A stretch of DNA of 64,000 nucleotides from Pseudomonadota bacterium (GTDB lineage: Bacteria; Pseudomonadota; Gammaproteobacteria; Burkholderiales; Burkholderiaceae_C), in the NCBI GenBank assembly GCA_020161145.1, contig JAIUPQ010000005.1, positions 62,001 through 126,000 on the forward strand, in the 5' to 3' direction. Below the pieces are notes generated by a model. The model made no database searches and was not told the DNA's origin. It saw only the letters and a program-made list of their open reading frames with translations. A program made the translations under genes and the position numbers. This document shows positions 16,421-25,197 of this stretch, in pieces (the stretch's first letter is position 1; every line of letters begins with the position of its first letter).

Positions 16421-19400
16421 ATGCATTTCGCCCCTTTGGCCTTGGTACCGGTTGCGTTGCGCGCCGTGCTGTTGTGCGCGGTGGCGGCGAGCCTGGTCCA
16501 GCCACTGCGGGCCCAGCGTCCAGAGCCACCCCGCCCTGCGCCGGCATCGGCGCCCGCCGCGCAGGAGGTGTTGCTGCCGGCGCCGCAGGTCCAGGCGCTG
16601 GTGCCGCAGACGGTGACGCGCCACGCACTGGGTGAGGCGGTTTCGGTGCGCCTGGGGCAGCCCCTGAGCGGCTTGACCCTCAACCCCGGCATGGGGTTGC
16701 GGGTGGGCGTGGTCTCCAGCCTGACCATCGATGCCGACGGCATGATGTGGGTGGGCGGCAGCGCCGGCATCCAGCGCTTCGACGGTCGCAACCTCAGCGA
16801 GCCGCTGCGCCATCAGCAACGGGTGCAGCCGCAGGCCTCGGTGCGCGAACCCGAGCAGCCTCAGCAGCGCGGGCCCGATGCCGACGCCTTGCGCGACATT
16901 GAAATGCTGCACGCGCAGGGGCCGTGGCTGTACTACACCACGCAGGACGGCGTGTTTTCCTATTACCGGCCCACAGGGCTGTCGCGACAGATTGCCGACG
17001 ACGGCAGCGGCTGGAAGGACGTGGAGCCGGAGGCCGGGGAGCGGCCCTATCGCGTCCGGCCGCAAACCCAGTGGTGCCTGGCCGGCCCCAACCGGCTGCT
17101 GGCCCTGTCCGAGGCGGCGCCCACGCGCCAGCTGCGCGACATCGATCTGGCCAGTGGCGCCGTGCGGCGGGTGGAGTTGCCGGGCGTCCCCAGCGACAGC
17201 GCCATCGTGATCACGCCGCTGTGCAACGCCACCTACCTCATCTGGGTGGATCACGGCCTGGGCAAGTTGCGACGCTACCGCCTGTCGGACGGTGCCTTGC
17301 GCGATATCGAATTGCCGCCCGACATGCTGCCCGAGCCCAGGGCGCGGGACGCCGGCTGGTCGCTGTTGGCCTGGTCGCTGGACGGCCAGCCGCTGCTGGG
17401 CACCAGCCAGGGCGTGGCACGGCTCGACTTTGCCGCCGCACGGCTGGTGCTCGATCCGGCGCTGTCGCAAGGGCTCAAGGGCTCGCGGCTCACGGGCTAC
17501 GAGCGTGAGGTCTGGCGACTGAGCACCGGCACGTCCCGCCTGTGGGTCAGCCGCCGGGGCTCCGAGCTGTTCGAGGTGACCCCCGATGGGGCCGTGGCCT
17601 CGCACCGGCTGGGCTGGACGCAAGGCATCACCGAGTCGGGCGTCAGACCGATTTTTGGCCTGGTCACCACCGTCTATGGCACGCAGGAATGGATCTGGCT
17701 GCTGCAGGGCGAGAGCGTGGTGGGGTATATGCGCGACACCGCGCCGCAAATCGTCTCGACCACCGTGCACGCCGACGACGTCGGGCATTTCCGGGCCGAC
17801 GTCTGGGGCGTGTGCGACGACGCGACGGGCCAGCGCTGGGTGATCAACTCACTGGGTCAGGTGGGGGTGCACGCGCTGCGCGGTCCCCAACGGCTGCATG
17901 TGCTGCCCGACGTGGTGGGTGTCAGCCAGGGGCGCTGCATGGGCGGATCGCTGTGGGCGCTGAGTCAGGGCGGGCTGGTGCAGTTGACGCGCGTGGCCGA
18001 CACCGTCGAGGTGCGGCGTTTTCGGGCGCTGGACAACCTCGGCACCGGCACGCGGGTGCGCATGCAGCAGGTCGATGACGAGCGGCTGCTGCTGCTGACG
18101 CCGCAGCGCGTCCGGCTGCTGGACGTGCGCAAACAAGAGGTGCTGACGCAGGCGCTGCCCGGTTATTTCAAAGCCCTGATGGCGCCGCCATTGCCACGGC
18201 CGGGCCACCCTGATCAGGCACTGGTCAGCGGCCCGGGGGCTGACACCATGACGCTGGTGTCGCTGGACATGCGGCGCATCTGGCCGCTGCATCTGGCCGC
18301 GCCGTCCGAGCCGGCGGCGCTCGCACCGACGCGGGTGCCGCCCATGGAGCTGGCCGCCTGGGTTGACGAGGAGCGCCTGATCGCCGTGCGCCACGACGGC
18401 CAGAGCCGGGTGCTGTGGGTGTCGGACACGGGGCAGGTGGCGCGCGTGGAGCCCCTGCGCCTGTGGCCTTGGTGGCGTGGCCGTGTCGGCTATTGCGCCC
18501 TGCCCGGCTACGGTGGCAGCGCCATCTTGTCCACCACCCAGGGGCTGGCCCAGATCAGCCTGACGGCCGCGCAGGCCGACTACCTGACGCAGCGCGAAGG
18601 CGTGGCGTGGGACGACTTCAATGCCGATGCCTGCTCGCTGCGCGGCAGCCGGATGCTGTTCGGCGCCACCATGGGCTGGACCGAGGTCGATACCACCAGC
18701 CAGGTGAACAAAGACCAGTTGCCGGTGCCGATGCTGCTGATGGTGGGCGAGGGGCGCGAGCCCATGCGGGCCTGGGCGCCAGGGGTTGACGAGGTGTTGG
18801 CCATCGACGAGCAATCGGGCGTGCTGAGACTGGATATCGGCCTGGATCGCTTCAGCGGCCGGCATGACTTCGACCTGTACTACCGGCTCAAAGGGGTGGA
18901 GCCGGCCTGGCGGCGCAGCGCCGATGGCGGGCGGGTGGAGTTTGCCGGCCTGCGCGCGGGCGACTACGAGATCGAGTACGGCTTTGCCGACGACCTGGGC
19001 GACCCGGAGGCGGTGCGCAGCGTCACGCTGACGGTGCGCGCACCCTGGTGGCGCAGCAGCGCCATGCTCATCCTCGTCGCGCTGGCGCTGGCGGCCGTGC
19101 TGGCAGCCTGGTCGGTGCAGCAGCGGCGCAACCTGGCCCGCCTGGGCGCGTCGCGCCAGCAGCTCAGCCTGGCGCTGGAAGGCTCGGCCGGGGTGTTGTG
19201 GGATCGCTGCGAGGGACAGGTCTCGTGCACCGACGCACCCTGGCTGCAGCTGACCGCCAACGACCTCTCGGGCACCGTCGCCTCGTTCGAGGAGCGCATC
19301 CACCCCGAGGACTTGCCGCGCTACAAGGCGGCGGTGCAGCTGTGCGAAGCCCACCTCTCCGAAGGGTTGTTCATCGAATACCGGCTGCGCCATGCCAAGG

Positions 19401-20827
19401 GGCATTGGGTCTGGGTGCGCGATGCCGGGCGCGCGTTTGCCCGCCTGGGGCCGGACATGCCGGCACCGCGGCTGGTGGGCACGCTGCACGAAATCAGCCA
19501 CGTCAAGCAGATCGAGGAAGACCTGCGTCGCATGGCCAGCACCGACGAGCTCACCGGCCTGCCCAACCGGCGCGAATGCAACCGCTTCATCGACGCCGCC
19601 ATCTCGCGCACGCTGGCTCGCGGCACCTCGTTTTGCCTGCTGTTCCTCGACCTCAACCAGTTCAAGACCATCAACGACTCGCTGGGCCACAGCTTTGGTG
19701 ACGCCTTGCTGCGCCGCGTGGCGTCCGACCTGACGCGGGCGCTGCCGCGCAAGGGCACGCTGTTCCGGCTGGGGGGCGATGAATTCGTGGTCTGCCTGCA
19801 GGAGTGCGACGTCGCCCAGGGCGAGCGGGTGGCGCAGACCCTGCTCGACGCGCTCAGTGGCATCCGCAACATCAACGGCGTGGACGTGCACGTCACAGGG
19901 GCGTTCGGCATCGCCGCCTGCCCGCAGCATGCCGATTCGCGCAAGGAGTTGCTGCAGTTTGCCGATGCGGCCATGTATGCGGCCAAGGCCAGCGGCCCGC
20001 ACAGCTACATGGTGTTCGAGATGCAGGACGCATCGCGGCTGGTGCAGCGCGCCCACATCGAGGCCGCGCTGGCCCAAGGCCTGGCGCGCCGCGATTTCAG
20101 GGTGCTGTACCAGCCCATCTGCGACGCCCAGACCCGCCGGACCTGCCGCTACGAGGCGCTGCTGCGCTGGCAGCACCCGCAGTTCACGGAAGAGCCGCTG
20201 CAGCGGGTCATCGACATCCTGGAAACCAGCGGCCTGATCCGCAGCGTGGGCGCCTGGGTGCTGGACCAGGCCCTGGCCGACCACCACACGCTGTGTGCGC
20301 TCAACCCGGACGAGCCCGCGCTGGGCATTTGCGTCAACGTCTCGGTGCACCAGTTGCGCGATGCCGGCTTTGTGCAGGAAGTCGAGGCGGCCTGCCAGCG
20401 CCACGACGTGGCGCCCCATGCCCTGGAGATCGAGGTGACCGAGTCCGTGCTGGCCAGCACCCACGAATGCATCAGCCACACGCTGGGGCGCCTGCGTGCC
20501 CTGGGTGTGGGCGTGAGCATCGACGACTTCGGCGTGGGCTACTCATCGCTGAGCTATCTGCAATCGCTGCCGGCCACCACCTTGAAGATCGACAAGTCCT
20601 TCATCGATGGCATCGACAGCAACGAAGTCTCGCGCAAGCTGTGCATGTCGCTGATCTCCATGGCCCATGCGCTGGGGCTGCGCGTGGTGGCCGAGGGCGT
20701 GGAGCGCGAGGCCCAGCTGCGCGACCTGCAAAGTGGCGGCTGCGAGGAAGTCCAGGGCTACCTGTTCGCGCGCCCGATGGAGCTGGCGGCCATGCAGCAA
20801 AAGGCCAGCACCGCGCCCGCAGGCTAG
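16421..20827 (+). CDS. Propeller-sensor diguanylate cyclase/phosphodiesterase (GGDEF-EAL)
   Basis: A 1468-residue membrane sensor that should make and/or degrade cyclic-di-GMP. From the N-terminus it has a signal peptide or anchor, then a periplasmic beta-propeller of two-component-regulator type (MMWVGGSAGIQRFDG and later repeats, about 80-770). A Y_Y_Y-like domain, one membrane segment (about 880-900) and a PAS-like domain (about 910-1030) follow. GGDEF is intact (about 1118) and the EAL domain (YEALLRW about 1245, DDFGVGYSS about 1367, then KIDKSF and AEGVE) has its catalytic residues. The usual RxxD inhibitory site before GGDEF is not present. ATG 16421 was chosen because it begins the signal peptide. 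An upstream ATG at 16307 adds an unlikely leader. Confidence 0.9.
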   Translation: MHFAPLALVPVALRAVLLCAVAASLVQPLRAQRPEPPRPAPASAPAAQEVLLPAPQVQALVPQTVTRHALGEAVSVRLGQPLSGLTLNPGMGLRVGVVSSLTIDADGMMWVGGSAGIQRFDGRNLSEPLRHQQRVQPQASVREPEQPQQRGPDADALRDIEMLHAQGPWLYYTTQDGVFSYYRPTGLSRQIADDGSGWKDVEPEAGERPYRVRPQTQWCLAGPNRLLALSEAAPTRQLRDIDLASGAVRRVELPGVPSDSAIVITPLCNATYLIWVDHGLGKLRRYRLSDGALRDIELPPDMLPEPRARDAGWSLLAWSLDGQPLLGTSQGVARLDFAAARLVLDPALSQGLKGSRLTGYEREVWRLSTGTSRLWVSRRGSELFEVTPDGAVASHRLGWTQGITESGVRPIFGLVTTVYGTQEWIWLLQGESVVGYMRDTAPQIVSTTVHADDVGHFRADVWGVCDDATGQRWVINSLGQVGVHALRGPQRLHVLPDVVGVSQGRCMGGSLWALSQGGLVQLTRVADTVEVRRFRALDNLGTGTRVRMQQVDDERLLLLTPQRVRLLDVRKQEVLTQALPGYFKALMAPPLPRPGHPDQALVSGPGADTMTLVSLDMRRIWPLHLAAPSEPAALAPTRVPPMELAAWVDEERLIAVRHDGQSRVLWVSDTGQVARVEPLRLWPWWRGRVGYCALPGYGGSAILSTTQGLAQISLTAAQADYLTQREGVAWDDFNADACSLRGSRMLFGATMGWTEVDTTSQVNKDQLPVPMLLMVGEGREPMRAWAPGVDEVLAIDEQSGVLRLDIGLDRFSGRHDFDLYYRLKGVEPAWRRSADGGRVEFAGLRAGDYEIEYGFADDLGDPEAVRSVTLTVRAPWWRSSAMLILVALALAAVLAAWSVQQRRNLARLGASRQQLSLALEGSAGVLWDRCEGQVSCTDAPWLQLTANDLSGTVASFEERIHPEDLPRYKAAVQLCEAHLSEGLFIEYRLRHAKGHWVWVRDAGRAFARLGPDMPAPRLVGTLHEISHVKQIEEDLRRMASTDELTGLPNRRECNRFIDAAISRTLARGTSFCLLFLDLNQFKTINDSLGHSFGDALLRRVASDLTRALPRKGTLFRLGGDEFVVCLQECDVAQGERVAQTLLDALSGIRNINGVDVHVTGAFGIAACPQHADSRKELLQFADAAMYAAKASGPHSYMVFEMQDASRLVQRAHIEAALAQGLARRDFRVLYQPICDAQTRRTCRYEALLRWQHPQFTEEPLQRVIDILETSGLIRSVGAWVLDQALADHHTLCALNPDEPALGICVNVSVHQLRDAGFVQEVEAACQRHDVAPHALEIEVTESVLASTHECISHTLGRLRALGVGVSIDDFGVGYSSLSYLQSLPATTLKIDKSFIDGIDSNEVSRKLCMSLISMAHALGLRVVAEGVEREAQLRDLQSGGCEEVQGYLFARPMELAAMQQKASTAPAG

Positions 20828-21090
20828 GCCGCCACAACACCCGCCAGCGCGGCATGGCGCAGCGACCGCCACGCCAGTCGCGCGGCCTGACGGGGTCGCC
20901 AGGGGCTGACGAAGGCGCGGGCGCCGGCCGGCAGTTGCAGGCGCTGGCCAGGCTGCAGCACCCAGTCCTCGGCCTGGCCCGAGACGGTCAGCCAGATCGT
21001 GCCCTCCAGCGCTTCGACCTGACCCGCCAGGCTGGTCTGCAGCACCTCGCCGGCAGGCAGGGTGAAGGTGGTGTCGGCATTGAGTTGCAT
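20824..21090 (-). CDS. DUF2917-family protein
   Basis: An 88-residue protein resembling DUF2917: a cupin-like small beta fold with GTIWLTVSGQAEDWVLQPGQ and a C-terminal hydrophobic, Arg-rich part. No function is established for this family. It is divergent from a LysR regulator that starts 91 bp away, which may control it. The stop overlaps the end of the convergent GGDEF-EAL gene by 4 bases. Confidence 0.75.
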   Translation of the reverse strand: MQLNADTTFTLPAGEVLQTSLAGQVEALEGTIWLTVSGQAEDWVLQPGQRLQLPAGARAFVSPWRPRQAARLAWRSLRHAALAGVVAA

Positions 21091-21181
21091 GGTGACTCTC
21101 CGGTTGCGGTGCCGCTATCTTCCGTGTCCCGAGGGTTGGGTGTCCAATGGCGATTGCGTTCACCATTGATGAGTCCTGAGC

Positions 21182-22120
21182 ATGAATCAACGTCCGCTCG
21201 CGCTGGTCAGCCTGCGCACCTTCGAGGCCGTGGCGCGGCGCCTGTCGTTCAGCGGCGCAGCCGACGAGCTGCACCTGACGCAAAGCGCGGTCAGCCGCCA
21301 GATCCAGGCGCTGGAGGCCGAACTGGGCGCGCCGCTGTTCAGCCGCGCCACGCGCCGCGTGGAGTTGACCGTGGCCGGCCAGGCGTTGAGCAGCGCCGTG
21401 GTGCCGGCGCTGGCGCGCATCGACGCCGCCGTGACTGCGCTGCGCCAGCAGCGCGCGCGGCGCCACCTCACCGTCAGCACCTATGCCTCGTTCGCCACCA
21501 GCTGGCTGCTGCCGCGGCTGGCGGGGTTCCAGCAACAGCACCCCGACATCGACATCCGCATCTCCACCCAGGACCACCTGATCACGCTGGAAGAGCCCGA
21601 CGTGGACGTGGCGCTGCGCCACCACTTCGACGCCACCGTGCCGCCCGGTGGCGAGCGCCTTTTTGGCTCGGTGCTGACCCCCGTGGTGGGGCCGCTGACG
21701 GCCCAGGGCGGCCCGCCGCTGAACCAGCCGGCCGACCTGGCCCGCCACACCTTGATCGAGCCCGACGACCCGCGCGATGCGGTCAACCACTACAGCTGGA
21801 GCTATTGGCTGGCCGCCCAGGGCCTGCCCGGCCTGATGCCCCAGCGCTGGCTGTACCTGCACTACACCCACCAGCAGGCGCAGGCCGCGGCTGCCGGCCA
21901 GGGCGTGGCGCTGGCGCACCTGGCGCTGGTGCACCAGACGCTGGATCGGGGCGAGCTGGTGGAGCCGTTCGGCGCGCCGGGCCGGCTGCGCCTGCCCGGC
22001 GCCCATTGGCTGGTGCTGCTGCCAGGGGCGCGGCTGCGGCCCGAGCTGCGCGCGTTCGCCCAGTGGCTGCGCGACGAGGCGGCGCTGACCCGGGCCCGGA
22101 TTGATGCCGACCAGGCATGA
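21182..22120 (+). CDS. LysR-family transcriptional regulator, GcvA-like
   Basis: A 312-residue regulator. The N-terminal winged HTH (about 5-65) contains LRTFEAVARRLSFSGAADEL and the recognition helix around LTQSAVSRQIQALE. The C-terminal effector domain resembles the GcvA subgroup (SWLLPRLAGFQQQHPDIDIR). It is divergent from the DUF2917 gene, a common arrangement for a LysR regulator and its target. The GST gene begins 55 bp downstream on the same strand. Confidence 0.9.
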   Translation: MNQRPLALVSLRTFEAVARRLSFSGAADELHLTQSAVSRQIQALEAELGAPLFSRATRRVELTVAGQALSSAVVPALARIDAAVTALRQQRARRHLTVSTYASFATSWLLPRLAGFQQQHPDIDIRISTQDHLITLEEPDVDVALRHHFDATVPPGGERLFGSVLTPVVGPLTAQGGPPLNQPADLARHTLIEPDDPRDAVNHYSWSYWLAAQGLPGLMPQRWLYLHYTHQQAQAAAAGQGVALAHLALVHQTLDRGELVEPFGAPGRLRLPGAHWLVLLPGARLRPELRAFAQWLRDEAALTRARIDADQA

Positions 22121-22175
22121 TCACCATGCGCCGGACTCACCCATGGACCGGCCGGCGTTGGCTACCATGCCGGCC

Positions 22176-22871
22176 ATGATGAAACTGGTCATTGGCAACA
22201 AGAACTACTCGTCCTGGTCCATGCGGCCCTGGGTGTTGATGCGTGAATTCGGCCTGCCGTTCGAGGAAGTGCGGCTGCGCTTCGACAGCTTCGCCCCCGA
22301 CTCGGCCTTCAAGAAGGCGGTGGCGCGCTACAGCCCCGTGGGCCGCGTGCCGGTGCTGGTGCTGGCGGATGGCCTGGCGGTGTGGGACACGCTGGCCATT
22401 GCCGAGACGCTGGCCGAGCAGTTTCCGGCGCTGCCGCTGTGGCCGCAGCAAGCCGGCCTGCGCGCCCGTGCCCGCAGCCTGTGCGCCGAAATGCATGCGG
22501 GCTTTGGCGCGCTGCGCGGGCATTGCGGCATGAACATCGAAGCCCGCCTGCCCGAGGTGGGGGCCCGGCTGCTGGCCGAGCACCCCGCGCTGCGCAGCGA
22601 CCTGGCGCGGCTGGAGACGCTGTGGGGCGAGGCGCTGGCTGCGTCGGGTGGCCCGTTTCTGTTCGGTGCCTACGGCATCGTCGATGCGTTCTACGCCCCG
22701 GTGGCCACCCGGCTGCGCACCTACGGCCTGCCCGTGGCGGCCCCGGCCCAGGCCTATGCGGACCGGCTGCTGGCCACGGCCGGCGTGCGGGCCTGGGAGG
22801 CCGACGCGCTGGCCGAAGCCGACTTCCTGGCTTTTGAAGAGCCCTACCGTCAGGAACGCGGCGCCCGCTAG
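22176..22871 (+). CDS. Glutathione S-transferase family protein
   Basis: About 231 residues. The thioredoxin-like N-terminal domain starts LVIGNKNYSSWSMRPWVLMR; the Ser-rich motif is the likely glutathione-activating site, as in YfcF-type GSTs. The conserved cis-proline region GRVPVLV follows, then an all-helical C-terminal domain. The start at 22176 (two consecutive ATG codons) puts the first beta-strand at the N-terminus. An upstream in-frame ATG at 22101 would overlap the LysR gene and adds unconserved residues. The substrate is unknown. The stop overlaps the convergent hchA stop. Confidence 0.88.
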   Translation: MMKLVIGNKNYSSWSMRPWVLMREFGLPFEEVRLRFDSFAPDSAFKKAVARYSPVGRVPVLVLADGLAVWDTLAIAETLAEQFPALPLWPQQAGLRARARSLCAEMHAGFGALRGHCGMNIEARLPEVGARLLAEHPALRSDLARLETLWGEALAASGGPFLFGAYGIVDAFYAPVATRLRTYGLPVAAPAQAYADRLLATAGVRAWEADALAEADFLAFEEPYRQERGAR

Positions 22872-23743
22872 CCGCGCGCCACTTCGGCCAGCAGCGCCTG
22901 CGCGGCCAACTGGCCCAGGCGGTTGGATGCCAGCGGGCTGTCGCCGGTCAGCAGCTTGCGGTCCTGGTGGGTGGCGCCGCTGATGTCCTGGTTGACCAGC
23001 TCCACGCCCAAGGCCTGCAGCCGCTCGCCGAAGAACCACGTCAACTGGCCGGGCATGTAGCCCATGGCGGGCGTCTGGCGGTCCATGGCGTCGGGGAAGG
23101 CGCAGATGCGGTAGCCCTTGAGCGGGTAGTCGGCCGCCGCCCGACCCTCGCCGGCCGCCAGCAGCGCGGCCGGGCCGTGGCACAGCGAGATCAGGTGCTT
23201 GTCCTGTGCCAGCGCCCAGTCCAGCACGGCCTTGACGTCACGGCTGCCGGGCAGGCCGATCAGCGCACCGTGGCCGCCGGGGATGAAGACGGCCAGGTAG
23301 TCCGAATCAGCGCCCAGCCGCTGGGCCACCACCTCATCGAGCTTGAGCGGCTGGCGCAGCCTGGGCAGGTAGCGGGCGTAAAACGCCTGGACGGCTTCGT
23401 CCTGCTGCGGCATGGCCCACTGCTCCAGCTTGACGGCGTTGCCCGACAGCGTGGCGATGTCCATCTCGAAACCCGCCGCATCCAGGTGGATCATGGGCAA
23501 CAGCATCTCGATGGGATGGTTGCCGGTGGAGAACAAGGTGCCGTTGGCCAGCGGCAGGTAGCGCTCGTCGGCCGCGATGACCAGCACCTTCCAGCGCCCG
23601 CCGGTGTAGCGGCCCGGGTAGCTGGCGCCGGCCAGGTCAGACCTGGGCGCCGTGAATTGGCTGAGCGAGTAAGGCGAGGGGAAGAACGCGCCGTACTCGG
23701 CCGGATCGGGGCGGGGGGCGTGGTCAGGGCTGGGGGTGTTCAT
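22868..23743 (-). CDS. hchA: Hsp31-type glyoxalase III / deglycase (DJ-1/PfpI family)
   Basis: A 291-residue protein of the HchA class, known as a glutathione-independent glyoxalase and holding chaperone. It has the long N-terminal HchA extension (YGAFFPSPYSLSQFTAP), FIPGGHGAL, and the nucleophile elbow SLCHGPAALL containing the catalytic cysteine. The start is coupled to the stop of the efflux channel gene by a 1-base overlap (TGATG). It is therefore the last gene of the mdt operon. That linkage suggests shared induction by reactive electrophiles or toxicants (inference). Confidence 0.9.
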   Translation of the reverse strand: MNTPSPDHAPRPDPAEYGAFFPSPYSLSQFTAPRSDLAGASYPGRYTGGRWKVLVIAADERYLPLANGTLFSTGNHPIEMLLPMIHLDAAGFEMDIATLSGNAVKLEQWAMPQQDEAVQAFYARYLPRLRQPLKLDEVVAQRLGADSDYLAVFIPGGHGALIGLPGSRDVKAVLDWALAQDKHLISLCHGPAALLAAGEGRAAADYPLKGYRICAFPDAMDRQTPAMGYMPGQLTWFFGERLQALGVELVNQDISGATHQDRKLLTGDSPLASNRLGQLAAQALLAEVARG

Positions 23744-25197
23744 CAAGAGGTCTCCTGGGGTTGGACTGCATTGGGGGTATCGAGCCACGGCGCCTGCCAG
23801 CCACCGCCCAGCGCCTGGATCAGGCCGATGGCCGCCTGCTGGCGCTGCAGCTGCAGCTGCATCACCGTGCGGCGCGACGTCAGCGTGCTGGCCTGGGCGG
23901 TGACCACGCTGGTGTAGTCGGCGAGGCCGGCCTCGTAGCTGTTCATGATGCGCTGCTCGGCGGCGGCCGCCGCATCGGCGGCGGTGCGCACATGCTCGAT
24001 CTGCACCGCCAGCGTGGCCAGCGCCGTGAGCTGGTCTTCGACCTCGCCCATGGCGGTGAGGGCGGTCTGGCGGTAGCTGGCGCTGGCCGCCTGGTGGGCC
24101 GCCAGCGCCGCGTCCACGGCGGCGCTGCGCGCACCGGCGTCCAGCAGCGTCTGGGCCAGCGAGGCGCCCAGCGACCAGGCCAGTGTGGGCGTGGCGGCCA
24201 GGTCGGCCAGGCTGCCGGCGCTGCCGCCCAGGCCGACGCTGAGATTGAGGCCGGGAAACCAGGCGGCCCGCGCCACGCCGATGCCGGCGTTGGCGGCGGC
24301 CACGGCGCGCTCGGCGGCGGCCACGTCGGGGCGGCGCAGCAGCAGCGCGGCGGGCAGCTCGGGCGGCACCGCCGGCACCTGGGTCGCCCAGGTCGCCGGG
24401 GCCAGGTCGAACGCGGCCGGCGGCACGCCGACGAGCAGCGCCACGGCATGCTCCAGCTGGTCGCGACTGCCCTGCAAGGCCACGCGACTGGCCTGGGCGC
24501 TGGCCAGCGTGCTGTGGGCCTGCAGCAAGTCGGTGTGGGCGGCCACGCCCACGTCGTAGCGGTTGCCGGTGATGCGGGCGGCGCGCTGGTAGCCGACGAG
24601 GATGTCGTCCAGCAAGGCCAGCTCGGCATCGGCCGCACGCAGGGCGAAATAGCTGGTGGCCAGGCTGCCCTGGGCGGCCAGCCGGGCCGCCGCCAGGTCG
24701 GCCTGGCTGGCCTGCACGTTCGCGTCCTGGGCACGGGCGGTGTCGGCCAGCCGGCCCCAGAGGTCGGGCGCCCAGCTGGCCGAGAGGCCGGCCGAGGCCG
24801 AGCCGCCGGCCGGGCGGCCGCTGCGCTGGGTGCTGGCCTGGACGCCCAGCGTGGGCCACAGCGCTGCGTTGGCCTGGCGCGCCAGCGCATCGGCCTGGGC
24901 CACGTTGGCCAGCGCCTGCGCCAGGCTGGGGTTGTGCAACTCGACGCGCGCCATCAGCGCGTCCAGCTCGGTGTCGCCAAACAGCCGCCACCAGTGGCCC
25001 GTCTGCCAGTGGCGCAGCGCCTCGGTGCTGACCCAGCCGGCGGGTGCGGTGCTCTTCCAGCTGGCCGCCAGCGGCACCAGGGGCGGGGTCTGGGTGGGGG
25101 CCAGGCTGCAGGCGGCCAGCAGCGCGGCCCCCATGGCGGCGAGCCCGGTTGTGAGGCGAGGTCGTTCAAGGGTCACGGCGGCCGGTCCTTTGGTCAT
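23743..25197 (-). CDS. NodT-family outer-membrane efflux lipoprotein
   Basis: TolC-like outer-membrane channel of 484 residues that completes the MdtABC tripartite pump. A lipobox (LLAACS) ends a hydrophobic N-terminus. Two outer-membrane-factor repeats follow, with landmarks WWRLFGDTELD, SYFALRAADAEL and LLLRRPDVAAAERAVAAAN. The start at 25197 overlaps the mdtC stop by 4 bases (ATGA). Length and motifs are normal. Confidence 0.92.
   Translation of the reverse strand: MTKGPAAVTLERPRLTTGLAAMGAALLAACSLAPTQTPPLVPLAASWKSTAPAGWVSTEALRHWQTGHWWRLFGDTELDALMARVELHNPSLAQALANVAQADALARQANAALWPTLGVQASTQRSGRPAGGSASAGLSASWAPDLWGRLADTARAQDANVQASQADLAAARLAAQGSLATSYFALRAADAELALLDDILVGYQRAARITGNRYDVGVAAHTDLLQAHSTLASAQASRVALQGSRDQLEHAVALLVGVPPAAFDLAPATWATQVPAVPPELPAALLLRRPDVAAAERAVAAANAGIGVARAAWFPGLNLSVGLGGSAGSLADLAATPTLAWSLGASLAQTLLDAGARSAAVDAALAAHQAASASYRQTALTAMGEVEDQLTALATLAVQIEHVRTAADAAAAAEQRIMNSYEAGLADYTSVVTAQASTLTSRRTVMQLQLQRQQAAIGLIQALGGGWQAPWLDTPNAVQPQETS

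Noticed and set aside
17849-20479. 876-codon antisense frame under the GGDEF-EAL gene
   Set aside because: A shadow of the real gene, which has intact GGDEF and EAL motifs on the other strand.
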